Part shown: positions 1 through 12,480 of the stretch, piece by piece
How positions within the stretch are numbered: the stretch's first letter is position 1
How the letters are laid out: the number at the start of each line of letters is the position of its first letter
Translations under genes and position numbers: made by a program
Notes under the pieces: model-generated
What the model saw: only the letters and a program-made list of their open reading frames with translations
The model's database searches: none
What the model was told of the DNA's origin: nothing
Assembly: GCA_023653785.1 (NCBI GenBank)
Contig: JAMKCH010002975.1
Span: 62,001 to 126,000 of the forward strand
DNA: 64,000 bases
Direction of reading: 5' to 3'
Source: Ophioderma brevispina
Lineage: Eukaryota > Echinodermata > Ophiuroidea > Amphilepidida > Ophiodermatidae

Positions 1-263
1 AGTGTTGACTGATGCAAGAAGGCTGAGATGTTTGTTAAGAAATTTGATCAGAGTCTTTTTTTGGTTTTTACCCAACGAAAAGCGTTGGAAAGGTGCACTA
101 GCCAAAATCTAAAATGCCAAAACATTTTTTACGTCAATATTGTCAACTAGTAAAACAGTAAATAAATCTCTAGGGTTACAAATCAATTCAAAAAATACAA
201 AGTTGAAGAAGAATAGAAATGATTCTTAATGGCATCAGGTATACGTTAAGTGAAAAAAACATG

Positions 264-394
264 TGTAAGGAGTGGGATTCGAAACCCACGCCTCACATTT
301 GGAGACCAGAAACCTTGACAAACGGAGCAAGTTTCTGTGGTGCTAAGGAATATTCCTTGAGTCTGGCGCCTAGACCGATCGGCCATTCCTGAAC
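264..394 (-). tRNA. tRNA-Leu(CAA) with intron, possibly damaged
   Basis: Read on the minus strand, the sequence starts like GTCAGGATGGCCGA, has a D-arm, then CCAGACTCAAG, an intron of about 45 bases, TTCTGG closing the anticodon stem, a variable arm (GTCTCC...GGAG), a T-arm with GGTTTCGAATCC and the acceptor end. This is the known layout of animal tRNA-Leu(CAA), which carries an intron one base 3' of the anticodon. Several single-base insertions (in the acceptor, D-arm and T-loop) could be assembly errors or pseudogene damage. The family and anticodon call is firm; whether this copy is functional is not. Confidence 0.75.
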
Positions 395-491
395 ACATGT
401 CGACATGCGATGTTCTATTGTACTGAATTTTTGATCAAGTGTATTTTAATTATTCCGGGTCGGTTAGATGAAAATTTGCAAAAATGTATTG

Positions 492-590
492 TGTCAGGAG
501 TGGGATTCAAACCCACGCCTCCACTTTAGAGACAGAGACTTGGACAATGGACTAGATCTGTGTGTAGCCTAAGGAATATCCCTTGGCACG
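492..590 (-). pseudogene. tRNA-Leu(CAA) copy lacking its 5' half
   Basis: The 3' acceptor, T-arm (GGTTTGAATCC-like), variable arm and intron match the copy at 264-394. Beyond the intron the sequence that should encode CCAGACT and the D-arm is replaced by unrelated bases (about 586-640). It lacks the A box and should not make a tRNA. Confidence 0.6.
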
Positions 591-763
591 TCGGAAGATC
601 TGGCCCGAAAATCATGCCTCCAGGACCATGAACCCAGTCTATTATCTCATAAAGGCGCTATTTAGCAATAGTTTCTACTTCCCAATCCAAAATCTGATGT
701 TTTTATGATTCAATCTCCAAAACTCTAAAATACAAATAAAAATCATAAAGCTTTAATTTTTGT

Positions 764-840
764 TACTGGAGTGGGATTCGAACGTCAAGACCTTTAGATA
801 AACAAAGGACAGCGCCACGACACACGCCACGCAATCCGAG
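764..840 (-). pseudogene. tRNA-like 3' fragment
   Basis: A short match to the 3' end of the local tRNA-Leu family (gagtgggattcgaac, which is acceptor plus B box read in reverse) is followed by sequence that no longer matches the tRNA body. It is too short to identify beyond membership of the same repeat. Confidence 0.4.
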
Positions 841-883
841 CCGGCAGCAAGTCGTTCTTTTGTAATTATTCTAGTAGAGTAGA

Positions 884-1030
884 TATGTGCATGAGTCATT
901 GTTCACTGTGGTGATAATAGCATGAAATTTGGCAGAGTATGGGGATTGTTATAAGAAGGATTTTAGCTATAGGGGCATCGCAGATTTTTCGTTGTAACAA
1001 AATGGCGAACCATTTTCAAAAAAATGGCTG
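884..1030 (+). repeat. Dispersed repeat module R1, forward copy
   Basis: Shares long stretches with the reverse complement of 12905-13070, including GCTATAGGGGCATCGCAGAT and a flank reading GTGATAATAGCATGAAATTT. It lies just beside the first tRNA-Leu cluster, and its inverted partner lies just before the second, so the two modules seem to be associated. No coding capacity is visible. Confidence 0.6.
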
Positions 1031-3190
1031 ACCCATTTCTGTAGTTGGCTCATTTCATGGACTGAATGTGTTTGGTGTTGTTTTGGGGTATTAAAACATG
1101 ATTTGTAGCCCAAAGTAATGCCTTAAAATAGAAAGATTAGTACTGGGTAACTATTACAAAAGTTGTTTTTGTAACAAAAACGCGTGTGAAATGTGTGTTG
1201 ATGTGAACATATAAAAAAATGGCTCCCCGGTTTTCCAAAATGGGCTGCCAATTCCCTTATTTTACCAATTTTCATCGACTGAATATGCAATTTTTTCTAA
1301 CCAAAGCTATTTTGTCACACATGCCATGCCACAAATTAAAAGACTGAATAAATAGGCAAATTAATTACAAGATTGTTTGATGGTACTCCTGGCCAGACAT
1401 TATTGTGGACAGCAATGCCAAATTTAAAACCTGTGTAAATAGGCAAATCCAATACAAGTCGCAGACATTTAAAATGGTCACCCTATCTTACTGTATCTTT
1501 GCCTTGTAGACTGTAACAAAATCAAGACATATTTAAGAATGTTTTTGTTAGTTTGTTTCATAACAATAGATTTTGAACATTTGACAAAAATTAATTGGGG
1601 GGGGGGGGGCTTTTCCAATAGAGTATGATTGTTAGTCTAATCATAGAGGTATGGTCTAACGATACGAGCATACACCATTGCACAAGTATACAGGTATACC
1701 TGTGAAAAGGCTTGTGTCAAACATGCAAACAATGGCAGCCAATTACTGTCTTTACCAGGGTTTACATAAATCGTATGCACTGAGTCCGTTGTTGGGGTTA
1801 CGATCTTATCATTATAATATTATTTATTAAGTTAGTGTAATCTGGTTTATATTGCCGGGAAATGTATTGACCAATGCCAACAGCATGACCATTGTTGTAA
1901 AGAACACAATGATGACGAGTTATACGCGATTTCTGGACCCAAAGAGTAAACATATTTTAAAAGGCGTTAACCCATCTGCTAACTTCATGTGCATGCACAC
2001 TTTTGGTAAAATGATAATCAATGTGGCTACCAGTTGTTGCAACAGGTCTGCAGTGGTTGGCAAAAGTCAACGCTTTTAAGAGCTGATCAAAACAGCAATT
2101 TTCTCATTTTGGCCGTAAAAGTCTTCAGCAAACAAGATAGTAGTCAAAAGCGTGATAGCGTGGAACTGACTAAAAATTTATTCCTCCTCATGTTCTTTCT
2201 TGTATGCTGTATAAAATCAATATCTTCATAAAAGATGTGCTAGTTCATAAGTATTAAAATAATAACAATATTGAATAAATCCCTCTAGGCACGTTCACTA
2301 GTTAAAACAGAGTAATAATATCTCAATTATCAAGCGACAAATACAACTTCAATAAACTTATAATGTTAAAACAACTATGATATACATCAATTATCAAAGA
2401 ATGAAGAATAACGTATTAAAGAGCATAAGAGAATACTTTATTTAAGTACTGACATTAAACATATTCTATGACCCAGGAGAAGACGAGAAAGACAACCCAG
2501 TGCCTCCCACACTACGAACAATGGGGATACATTGGCTCGTCAGCTGTGAGTATCTGTGTGTATGTACCCCACAGCGAAATCGGTTAAATGTGCTCTTTCC
2601 GGGATTCAGATGCCTTAACCCTACAGAATCTGGTGAAAACAACTATCCTCGACAGCCGGAGTGGCGGAAGATAAAGAATAATAAGAAACACAGAAAAATT
2701 CACAGTATCAGTATTAATGATTGAATTACATCAGAAAAATTATATTTTAATGGGATACGTATCAGGTGACAAAATGTTGTGTAAAAGCAATGTCTGATGA
2801 TGTGACTGAAAAATACTTATTGATTGAGCTAAGCAGAGAGTATTTAATTGAAAGCCAATCAGCATATGTTATGTTTGACAACGGATTTGAACTCAGGAAT
2901 CTTGTCCGGTCTTTGGGAGACAATCGAGCAAGGAGTTGCAGGAATCAAGCCTTGATGTAACAAGGTAATGTCAAAATTAGACCCAATTTCTATTGAGCCA
3001 GGTTGCCTTGATAAGTTGTTATCGTGAGTGTTCCTTCTTAGTGATGGGTTCTATGATAACCCAAGGTTCCATGCTTAAGGCCTTGCGGATGAAAAACTGA
3101 ATTGACAATGATCATGGATGGCCTCAGAGCATGTACAACAAGTTTTCACGCGAGCAGTGACAACCTATAATTAGGATGATGTAACACCGT
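1031..3190. other. No recognisable gene
   Basis: AT-rich DNA with a G10 run near 1600 and several ATGGC-containing phrases (1000-1250) like those in other local repeats. Small ORFs (60-75 codons) show no familiar motif. I see no splice-supported exon. Confidence 0.5.
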
Positions 3191-3199
3191 CTATACATA

Positions 3200-3560
3200 T
3201 TTCTCTCAGCCAATTGACCGCGCGCCGGCGAGCGCTGGCGATATGACGTAATGCATAAACATACTGATCACGAAGTGACCTCCAGCACGAGGGTGAATCC
3301 TATGCAAAACCCACGACGCACGCCGAAGGTACGGCGGTCGGTTAGTACGTATTCGTCCCCTTTCCCTTTTCCCCATGTTTGAAAATTGAAAAAAAAAAGT
3401 TTTGCGTAAGTGAAAAGTGTTGAAAATTCTCAAAACTGGAAAAATATCGAAAGGCATTATGGAAAAATGGATGTACCCGTAGAGGATTGCGTGTTCACTT
3501 TTCCGTGTCTGCGAGCACCGAAGCATCCCGACAAAACGTGCAATTTTCTCGCTAGTCTAG
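3200..3560. other. Small CpG-rich patch
   Basis: CpG dinucleotides are clearly denser than in the surrounding AT-rich DNA (for example around 3220-3240 and 3300-3345). A 106-codon minus-strand ORF (3206-3526) overlaps but shows no recognisable domain. It could be a promoter-like patch or just the edge of a repeat; nothing downstream supports a gene. Confidence 0.3.
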
Positions 3561-3839
3561 AGGTTCAGACCCAACACGGAACATCTTCAAAATCAAAAAC
3601 TAGTAATGGGACCCTCTGGTGTAAAAACCTCCATAGAACCCCTTCGTTTTTCCGGAGAATATTGTAAGCTTAAGTTTCCTTAAACACATTCGCTATGACG
3701 GAATGGTAACGTTGTCTCTCGCGCAGGTACCAATTTAGATAATCTCTGTCGCAGTCTGGCACACGACTAAACGTGGGAAATACTCAACGGACCGCCGTAA
3801 CCGAAGGCGTGAAGGTACATGTAGCAAGCATCATGCAAA

Positions 3840-4545
3840 AATTGGCACGCTCCCACGTATCAAATCATGGCGAGTTTCAGGCGCTGTATATCGAGTTTAC
3901 CCCGCTATATGCGAGTTTACAGCGTTGCCTATCCAGTTTGAACTCTAGGTGCGAGTTTCATAAATCATGTCCAGAATAAAATCAGTCAGACTTAAATCAT
4001 GCAGAGTTTTAAAAAACTGGACATGAGTTTTTCTGAAACATGAGCAATCGACATGATTTTTTCTCAACATGAGCAAACTCGACATGATTTTTTTCCAAAC
4101 ATGGCAAACTCGAGTGTGCTCTATGTCGAGTGTGCAGCGTTATTATGTCGAGTTTACACGCTATCTGTCCAGTTTGCTCTTAACATCGGTTGGCTCTTTA
4201 TATGGGGAGTTTGACATAATCATGTCCAGTTTACCTCATGTCCAGAAAAAAATCAGGTCGAGGTTTCCTAATGTTGAACGAAAAAAATCATGTCGAGATT
4301 TTGAAACTCGGCATGATTTTTTGCTGGACATGAAGGAAATCTGGACATGATTTATGTCAAACTCACAAATAGAGAGCAAAACTCGATGTATATAGAGGGG
4401 CAAAACTGCGACAGATAGCCGTGAAAATCGACATATACGCCGGCACACTCGATATATGGGCGAGGAAAAACGCGATACACGCGAGTGGAAACTCGACATG
4501 CGCGGGAAAACTCGCAATGATTGAGACGTGGAGCGTGCCATAAAC
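3840..4545. repeat. Large imperfect palindrome / foldback element
   Basis: The left part is rich in GCGAGTTT/GTCGAGTTT phrases and the right part in their complements AAACTCG. The core 4207-4364 is an inverted repeat (GAGTTTGACATAATCATGTCC on the left against GGACATGATTTATGTCAAACTC on the right, centre near 4286). The outer tips also pair: ggcacgctccc at about 3846 against ggagcgtgcc near 4531-4540. The left arm is longer because GACATGATTTTTT-type phrases are repeated at 4010-4110. No transposase is seen, so a MITE or foldback element is likely. Confidence 0.7.
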
Positions 4546-5310
4546 AAACTACTCGGACGAGGAGAGCATCGCTTGTACGCAGACCGTATTTTTCAGTAAA
4601 AGTAACGACTTTTCAGAAACTTGAGGACGGGGTATTAAAGTCAAGGGGCTCCTCTCTAATTCCAATACAGCATTTGATGTTGAGGTACTTTAAGCATCTT
4701 TTGGAGTTTTTTCGACGTTTTTCTGTGCCATGTTGTTGTTTAATAGTCAGGCACGTGGACGTAGTTTTGGCCCGTACAATTACATTTTATGGAAAGGGGT
4801 GGATATGTAAGTATGCTATAAACATTGTTTTGTTCACGAAAATAAATAACTAGTATGCAGAAGACTAGCCGCTTTGCGCAAGCACCGTATTTGTTTCAAT
4901 AACTATTGCAGAAAAGGGAGGACTATGGACGTGATTGGGAATCAAACAGCAAAACAGAGTCATGACAGCAAAGGCACTGCAAGTCCAGGTGAAGTTTGGG
5001 CGCGTAAGATCATACCGTACTTCACTGGGAAGAGGAAATCACCTTCTATGAAGAAAAAAAGATATGCATGTAGCGTAGGGCAATAGCTGCCACAAGGGCA
5101 AAGGACTTCAGGACAATATTGCATCTCTACTAAAACCATTCAAGCAGCCTTTTTTTTATATAGAGCCCTATCCATTCTTTAGTAAGTTTCATTGATTCGG
5201 ATTTGTTCAGTTCACGCCACGCCCGATTCTCTGAATAAGGATCTATTGTCCTCCTTGTTTTTCCCAAGAAAAGATTTCTGCATCAGTAATAGCAATCTGA
5301 TTGGGTAAAT
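4546..5310. other. No recognisable gene
   Basis: Mixed-composition DNA with only short ORFs (up to 110 codons at 4521-4853) lacking familiar motifs. No splice, tRNA or repeat signal stood out. Confidence 0.4.
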
Positions 5311-5319
5311 GAAAAGGGT

Positions 5320-5525
5320 TTTCAACACTACTACTGCAATTCGGGTATAGATACAAGCTATAGCAATAAGGGACGAACTCTTAGCAATATCCTCAACAAT
5401 GGGAAGATCTTGTTTTTCCTGACTCTGCAACAGGTGAATTGGTTTGGATTAGTTGGCACATTGGTATAAATAAATTAATTGATTAGGTTGAAGATTCACG
5501 ACAAGTAACATTTATGAAGTTTAGT
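5320..5525 (+). repeat. Dispersed repeat R2, copy 1
   Basis: Shows interrupted same-strand similarity to 50190-50425: an ACACTACTACT phrase, then AGCAATATC, AATGGGAA, TGCAACAG, and finally ATTTATGAAGTT in the same order. The two copies have diverged with many small gaps. No coding content. Confidence 0.5.
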
Positions 5526-5529
5526 GCAT

Positions 5530-7670
5530 TCGGATTTGTTCAGTCATGCACGCTCAAAGGTCTCAAAGAGGAAAAACATTCTACGGTCTTTTTTTTTTTT
5601 CTAAATTAATACAACAAACTAAGGACATTTACAATTTTAACCAAAAATCATTAAAAAATACAAAAAACTATGGGAACGAGACACGGGAAAGTTTTCTTTT
5701 TTCTTGTCTCAATTAGTTACAAAAGTTCCAAATAAACTATAAAAAACAAACACATTAAATTATAATTAAAAATCAAAACAAGTTACCCTTAAGGCAAGAT
5801 CAAAAAGCAAAAAGAAAAAAGGCAATCAGAAAGTATAACATTTAAAGTCGGCACTCGAACTCGAAACTGTATCTTAATATTCTTTTGGGCGTACAAAACC
5901 CTAAGATGGTTATAAATTGAAGGAAAGAAATAAGCACGGGGATGGGGCTTATAAACGATATTCCCCCAATTATAGCTACACAAACGTTAAAAAGGACAAA
6001 GCAGGCTGTAAAAGCAAATACCACATAGCTGGTTAATAAAAAGAAAGAAAACAAATCGGTAAAAAGTGGTATCAAAACGAATGATTATTTGAGTCTAACA
6101 GAACATTTCCAATGATGAATGTGAATAAAGTCAAACATTTTCAAAATTTCTGCCAACATCCTCAAAAGTACGTATATTAAACCCCTTAAATGTAAATGGA
6201 TGCGTTAAACATGTTATGTTGATATGGGAGCGTCAACAATGACCATGAGCCAATCATTAAAACAGTGCGTATGCATAAGCATGGAGTGATTATGCTTGGA
6301 CCGGGTGGGGTTATTAACCTTTTTATGATATTGCACAAGGTACCTATAGTAAAAATGTTAAGATTGTTTTAAAAAAATTGGGTCGAATTTTCAGAAGGGT
6401 ATAATGCAACTACCTGAACAGATACTTTAGTGAACGAAGATACAAGTGCTTAGTAAATAGGCCCTCATGTTCGGCCTGTGAAGGCGGTCAAAAAAGTAAT
6501 AATTTTGAAGCTGCAGGTACTTACATGAAAATTTTACAACAGCATAATACTTTGGTCTTTATAGAAAGATAACAAATGTATTTACATTTGGTGCAGAATT
6601 ACTATATCCAAAACAGGCTTCTGTTGGGAGTTATGACTTCACAATGTCGAGTTACGTGCATTTTCACTATACCAATTGGGTGTGCTGTAGAGCGTTCATT
6701 TTCAACATTCCCGTTCTATGGAGGAGGGTTGTCCGTCAAATTGTCGTAATGGTACCAGTCGATCTGGAAAAGAATGAGTAGCCGAAAGCACAACATTCTC
6801 TGCACGCCTTGTAAATTATAATATCCGCTTGTTGGATTTACACAGGAAACTGATGACTGCAATAGATGATTCAATCTTATTTATGGCTGCACCATAATCC
6901 AAGGGTGGAAGACAGATAGAGCTAGGTGTCATCGGCGTAAAACTGGTAAACGCAAAATGAACATCAATGGGCAGTAATGATATCCTGTAGTGGGTGGCAA
7001 TGAACAAGATGAAGTCAATACATCCAGTAACAGACTATGTGGAACTCCCCACCATCTACCACCACATGATCTGATGCGCACCTTTGACCGATATAGATTG
7101 ATTTCGGTCATCTAAGTAAAAAGAACCAGCTTCAAATGCTTTTTTCCCATTTATTCCATGGCCTTCCTTAGACGGTAAGAGCTGTTTGTGGTCATGTTGT
7201 TAACAGTGACACCGATCTCCGTACTGTGAAATTGACGGCATGCTGAACTGCTGATAATCGGGGGCATTGGGTCGCTGAAGTAGTTACAACGGATTTACTA
7301 GGCTTCAATCACCTTTCCACAAAATAGAAGATTGGATATAAGGGCTATAAGTGGAGGGAGGGTGTGTCCAGCTTTTGAGTTCTTCAGTTGCGGGATGACT
7401 ACTGTTCACTCTATAAGTTTTAAATTGCTAACCTACAGGCAAAGGTCATGCTTTTCCATGTAGTAAGCCTGGTTCTATGCTACGTCCCTTGGCTTTAGTT
7501 GGTTCCTTGGTTATTCTTGGTTTATCAACATAATGTCACATGGCAGCTAATAACTGATTGGGTAACATTTAACAATATTAAACATTCAAATCTACATACA
7601 TATATATAAACAAGCTCTGGCATAAATAATCCTTAAAATAAATAACCCAAAACTAATTTATCTTAAAAAA
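5530..7670. other. No recognisable gene
   Basis: AT-rich DNA with weak ORFs of 60-77 codons on the minus strand, mostly hydrophobic by composition. I found no convincing gene, RNA or repeat boundary here. Confidence 0.4.
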
Positions 7671-7679
7671 TAAAATCAT

Positions 7680-7960
7680 AAACACCACCACACAAACATC
7701 TCACACATACACAACCCAACAGCACTCACATACCCTCACATCCACATCCCCACTCTAACTGTAACACGGACGACCCCACAATTATTCTCCCTCACAAGCA
7801 CACATCTTATATACAGTACATACATAAACATCACTCCATATACACACAAACACACCCCTCTCACACTAATAAATTCTCACACACACTCACACACATAAAC
7901 ACAAAACAAAATCCACACACTTACACCATACATGCACACTCCCCCAAACCACTCGCACAA
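7680..7960. repeat. CA-rich low-complexity DNA
   Basis: A degenerate CACACA/ACATAC-rich stretch, nearly lacking G on this strand. It lies just beyond the 3' end of the minus-strand LINE remnant and may be its decayed simple-repeat tail, or an independent microsatellite. Confidence 0.7.
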
Positions 7961-8079
7961 CCAGTACATATCACAATGTATCAACAACCCAAAATCAAAA
8001 ATAAGTTATAAAACGATCATACCCCCATTAATATCAGACCTAGATGACGAGTCGCCGAAGTACCCACATGCACAGAATT

Positions 8080-10580
8080 ATTGCATATAAATTTGGGGTC
8101 TTAGCAATGAAATTAAATATGGTAGAGGACTACACTTGAACCGTTTGGTCCTACATCTGAAATGACCCAATTTGGATGTTTTCCTGCGTTTCATTGTTGA
8201 CCCATTATCATTACAGGAAACCATTGGAGAATTTTCTTTCTCGGAGGTAATTGCTTTCTTAGTCACATGAAATGCAGTATTTGAGTTCTACGATCTTTCC
8301 GAGTCTCAATCTGCAAAACATCAAGTGCATCGGTATATGTTGTATACCGTTTGCCCAAGATGCATATGCAGGCACTCTTTTTGGATTCTCTCACTTGTGC
8401 TCCTGTTTCTGAGTGAGCCTTGGCATTCCAAACAGGCGCAGCATATTCGATCACTGGTCGAATGTAACCTTTGTAACATGATAAGCTCTCTTTACTAAGT
8501 CCTTCCTGCTTCTCTTAACTTGCGAAGCATGAACAATTTTTCTACCTGCTTTTTTTTACCTACTATACTTGCTCGTCCCACTTTAAATCGTCTTTGTATA
8601 TTACACCCATAATTTAACTTTATTGACTCTCGCCATTTGATGGTCAGAGATACAGAGGTCCAATGCAGGTGAGGTTTTTCCTAACCAAAATAAAATCTGC
8701 AAAACTGGCACCTTTATGGATTCAACTTTCACTTATTACACCATTACCATGAATTGCGAGAGTCAGGCTTTGTTTGGATTCTACCTTGCATCCCTCTGGT
8801 AATATTCTCACCCAGCGTTAAATCATCCCATATTTCCAAACCTGGATCTCTGTATCTCTGTCCTCAGCCTGGGCACTATTGATTGTTGCGAGAAATATGA
8901 TTTTGGCTAATTTTGTTCCCTGAGGAACACCACCCTAATACGTTGTCCATTCAACAACGCAGCTTGTAATATGTACTTGAACCCTTTTGTTTTTCTACCT
9001 GCAAGGAAATCTACCACCCACTGTATGATCGCCGGTGATACCACCCATCTGAAGAAGTTGTTAAAGCAATCTTATGTCTATGGAATCACAGGCTTGGAAG
9101 AAGTCAGTCAATATGAGCGTGCCAATATTACCCAACTTCTCCGCGCCCGACAAGGTGGTGATACACATCAATCAGGCAGTGTGTGGTAGACATTCCTTTC
9201 TGATTTCCGTATTGTCGCTCATCGATATGTTGTTGACTGTATCAACAACAAGTTTCGAAATTCCTTCCCCTCGCAACCGTAGCTATTACTAGATTAAGCG
9301 ACACAGCCGAATTTATCGAGTGAAGGAGGTGTCTGCTTTGGGATGGGGACAACGGTGGCTTCTTTCCACTGAGAATGCACTTTACCTTCTTAAAGAATGT
9401 AACTTAATAATCTCAGTGATTGGTTCTCAGTTGTACGCAAACTCTTTCAGAGCCGGGTTGAACCATTACGGGTCCTCCGCCTTTGAAGCAACATCTTTTT
9501 CAAATTCTTCATAATTCCCTGCTGGAATTAGGTGGGTTCTGTGCTAGGAAAGATAGCTGGGAGCTCATCCAAATGCAAGGGCTTTTGTGCTTGTAGAACT
9601 TGGCTAAAGTGAATTGATTGCATTTGCAACTGCCACATGATCACCACGATCAAATCAGGCACAGAGTGACTAGTATGGTCTTGTTTTTTGCATATTGCAA
9701 ATAAATCTTATTTCATGTGCCATTTCCCAGGCTCAACTTCCTCAGATGTTTTCTCTATTTTCAACCTTATACCGCACTTTCCTCGCTTTTTTAATTCTTC
9801 TCTTATGACCTGATTTCTAAGTTACTTTCTATGTTTAGTATACCATCACAAAGCTTTCTGTTCTAAGCCCAATGAGTTCTTGACCTTGTCTGTCATCCAG
9901 GGCTTATCACGATTTATGCAACCGGACCTTTTTAGTGGAAAAAAAACGTGGTCATACGCGCTCACTGTGGGTATCTTGTCATACCGTAAGGCATTTGCTT
10001 TGTTTGAATGTCTGTGGAAGTGAATACTTCTGTCCATAATTGTCTTTGGATCCACTGACCACGCGGGCCTGCTGTGGGCGTGAGGGTTGGGACGTTCGGT
10101 CATGTGGGCGGGGGGGGGTTAACCATGTAGGTTTGTGTAACATTAACTAGGTGGTTGTGCGAAGACTTTAGGATCCATCTGACACAATTGTGGTCCCTAC
10201 TACGACCTATTGGAGAAAAATAACCGTGCACGAGAGTGATCAGAAATATTTGTAATAATTAAAAAATAATCAAATAGCACCCTCTCTTGTCGGCCTGGCC
10301 TATTGACCACTGTGTCAGTCTTTTCCGAAACAAAGTGTTTTAATCAGTTCCGATTGAAGTCACCCATGATGAGAAATCCAGCTTGAGACTTTCTTGAACG
10401 TAAATAGTCACTGGTGCTACAATATGTGAACTAACATTCCTGATAAGGTGACTCGGGTTGAATATACACTGCACAAATGACATCGTACGGAAACACATTT
10501 CTTGGCAGTTTTGGGTGAGAAATTAGCAGCCAGCTTACTTCCATCGATGTACTGTATTTCGAATTTTCCTCTACCTTTAG
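8080..10580 (-). mobile_element. Decayed non-LTR retrotransposon (APE endonuclease + reverse transcriptase)
   Basis: Read on the minus strand, the frames give, in order: an endonuclease segment with MGDFNR (about 10349-10378) and RDHNC (about 10165-10200); a pre-RT linker with KPWMTDKVKN (about 9870-9900); RT pieces LTDFFQACDSID (near 9100), GGVPQGTKLA (near 8920) and a YxDDLTLGE box broken by a frameshift (near 8820-8835); then the C-terminal EYAAPVWNA (about 8430-8450), DALDVLQIETRKDRR (about 8280-8330) and CRTKRFKCSPLPY (about 8110-8150). This is the domain order of APE-type LINEs such as Jockey/CR1/L2-group elements; I cannot fix the clade. Many stops and frameshifts make it inactive. The reading frame is recognisable down to about 8080. 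Its 5' end is unclear, because the C-rich tract at 10629-10975 interrupts the upstream side. Confidence 0.85.
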
Positions 10581-10628
10581 ATTTTTTGTTAGGACATGGA
10601 GTCAGGGGCGCTGGGGTGGTGTGAAATC

Positions 10629-10701
10629 CCCCCCCCCCCCCCACCCAACCCCCCCGGCCCGCGGCCCGCCCCCCGCCCCCCGTCGGCCCCCCACCCCCCC
10701 C

Positions 10702-10742
<41 letters not shown>

Positions 10743-10802
10743 TGTCTGCGCACTTCGTGGGGTGACCGTCCGGCCCGCCCGGGACCCCCCCCCCCCCCCA
10801 CC

Positions 10803-10876
<74 letters not shown>

Positions 10877-10975
10877 ACAGTCGCTGGCGTCTGCCCCACC
10901 CCCCGCTCCCCACCCCGCGGCCCCCCCCCCCCCCCCCCCCGGTGGCTGGGCCCCCCCGGGTGCCCCCCGGGGGCC
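10629..10975. repeat. Extreme poly-C / poly-G tract
   Basis: Long C runs broken by short GC-rich interruptions, including one run of about 80 C at 10806-10876. The proline-rich (plus) and glycine-rich (minus) ORFs across it are homopolymer artefacts. The G-rich strand would satisfy G-quadruplex patterns many times over. Its true length is doubtful because such runs are poorly read by all platforms. Confidence 0.8.
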
Positions 10976-10999
10976 GGGCGTGTGTACGAAATTTATTAA

Positions 11000-12480
11000 A
11001 AACGTTGTATCCTCATATTGTACAGTTCAGGGGGGTGTCAGGAGTTACCCAGGACTCCGGTAACACCTGCAATATCTGACTTACCTTGTCGTAAAGCACT
11101 TTCAAGTTCGTCTTGTTTATTAAGGACGGATCGTGCATTTGTCAGAAAAAGTCGTGGTAAAAAACCACTCCTACAACACCGAGCTTTTGGTTTTCAGTAT
11201 CTCTGGGTATGTTAACTAACACTCTTTCCCCTATCGTTCATCACACGTTTTTCGTGTAGGGTGCAGAATTCTGCTCCATATTACGCCTTCCGGTGATGTC
11301 CATCCAGGTCCAAGAGAATATGCACAAATACGGCCACAAACACCACTGACAAAAACCGAGATGCTCGACTGTTCATACGACACATTACACTGTCACAAAT
11401 TAAAGACCACCCTCAAAAAATGTGATAAAAATTGGCAGTAAAATTGCATTTCTTCGACAAAACAAAATGGCTTGCAGCTGCCTTGGTGAGGGCGCTATTT
11501 TTAGCACGAAGAGAGTTGTATTTCAAACACTGATCCCTGTAAGCTTCCTTGCATACCGTGAGCCCAGTCTGTGAAAACTCTGCGCTCCAGCCGACGGTGT
11601 TCCGCCTTCTTATCCAAAACATCTGATTACAGTTTGCATGCGACTGAGAACTACAGTTTGACTGACGAGTGCAGCATGTTCATCAAGGTTCTTCGATAAG
11701 ATGTTGTTATAAACTAATTACCAGAAAAGTGCAGTCAGCATCTGAAGGTAAATACCGAAGAGCACATCTATATCCGAGCAGGTGTCTCTTTGATGTTGCT
11801 TTTTTTCAAGTCTGCTACAATCTGCACCGACGAGCATCTGAAAACCCTTCTTACAACCACACTTGAAGTCTGGCATACTTTTATAGCTTCTGGAAGGGTT
11901 GTCCAGACTATTTCCCAATACGTCTTTTCATTTCTAGTCCACGCCCATTCACTTGGACATGGAAGCTCAGGATATGCAATCATCATTTGAGCCCAACATT
12001 AACCAACTTGATAGGTGGCACTCTTGATATGCTTAGTGAGTGCTGACTTCATTGGAGGAAGAACCATCTTTTTGCTCTAACATCTTTCTGGGTATTAAGA
12101 GTTCCCTTCCGAGCCTGATGACGCCTCTCAGGTGCTGGTCGATTATACAAATCAGGACCACTAAGCGCTCTGGTTTACTTACTTTATTTTTTTTTTCTTT
12201 GTAATGGACTAGAAACTTCCTCCCATTCCATGATATTCTGACATGTAGCTTAAACTGGTTGAGCCCCATGTTTGCCCCAAGTTGGCTCAAGATGTATCAC
12301 ATTCAGTTTGAAAAAAAAAATTGCCTTTTAAAGAAGTCTTCCTGGGAAACCACTTGGTATGGTTTGGCTTTGTTAGTTTTCTTGTAGTATTCCAAAATAT
12401 CTTTTCATTCACCTAACTAAGGATGGAACGTATCTCCTCCACAGTAACCACACTCATAACATCAGTGTAGCATGTTGTAA
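11000..12480 (-). other. Possible upstream LINE remnant; otherwise no gene
   Basis: On the minus strand 11413-11622 encodes a stretch beginning RRRNTVGWSAEF followed by AYRDQCLKY, which resembles the linker between endonuclease and RT in LINE polyproteins (basic residues, then GW, then AY or AF). No RT follows it in frame, so it would be a separate fragment from the 8.1-10.6 kb element. The remaining ORFs are unrecognised. The call is tentative. Confidence 0.3.

Larger units (their letters stand above)
1..860 (-). repeat. Tandem block of tRNA-Leu(CAA) repeat units, first cluster
   Basis: The block opens with a unit starting at position 1 (agtgttgactgatgcaag) whose spacer is seen again near 14059, 14482 and 14926. 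Within 860 bp it holds one nearly whole tRNA-Leu copy, one copy that has lost its 5' half and one short fragment, all on the minus strand. The spacer shares stretches such as the one about a cAAAGAAAAGCGTTGAAAGG-like motif with the second cluster at 13.2-15.1 kb. I read it as a degenerate edge of a tandem tRNA repeat family. Confidence 0.7.

Noticed and set aside
7680..7960. CRISPR-like or telomere-like array
   Set aside because: The CA-rich sequence has no fixed repeat-spacer pattern and no TTAGGG-type unit; the other short tandem repeats in the window also have no unique spacers.
10596..11079. ORFs of 100-160 codons rich in proline or glycine on both strands
   Set aside because: They arise from the poly-C/poly-G tract, are open in several frames at once and show no domain.
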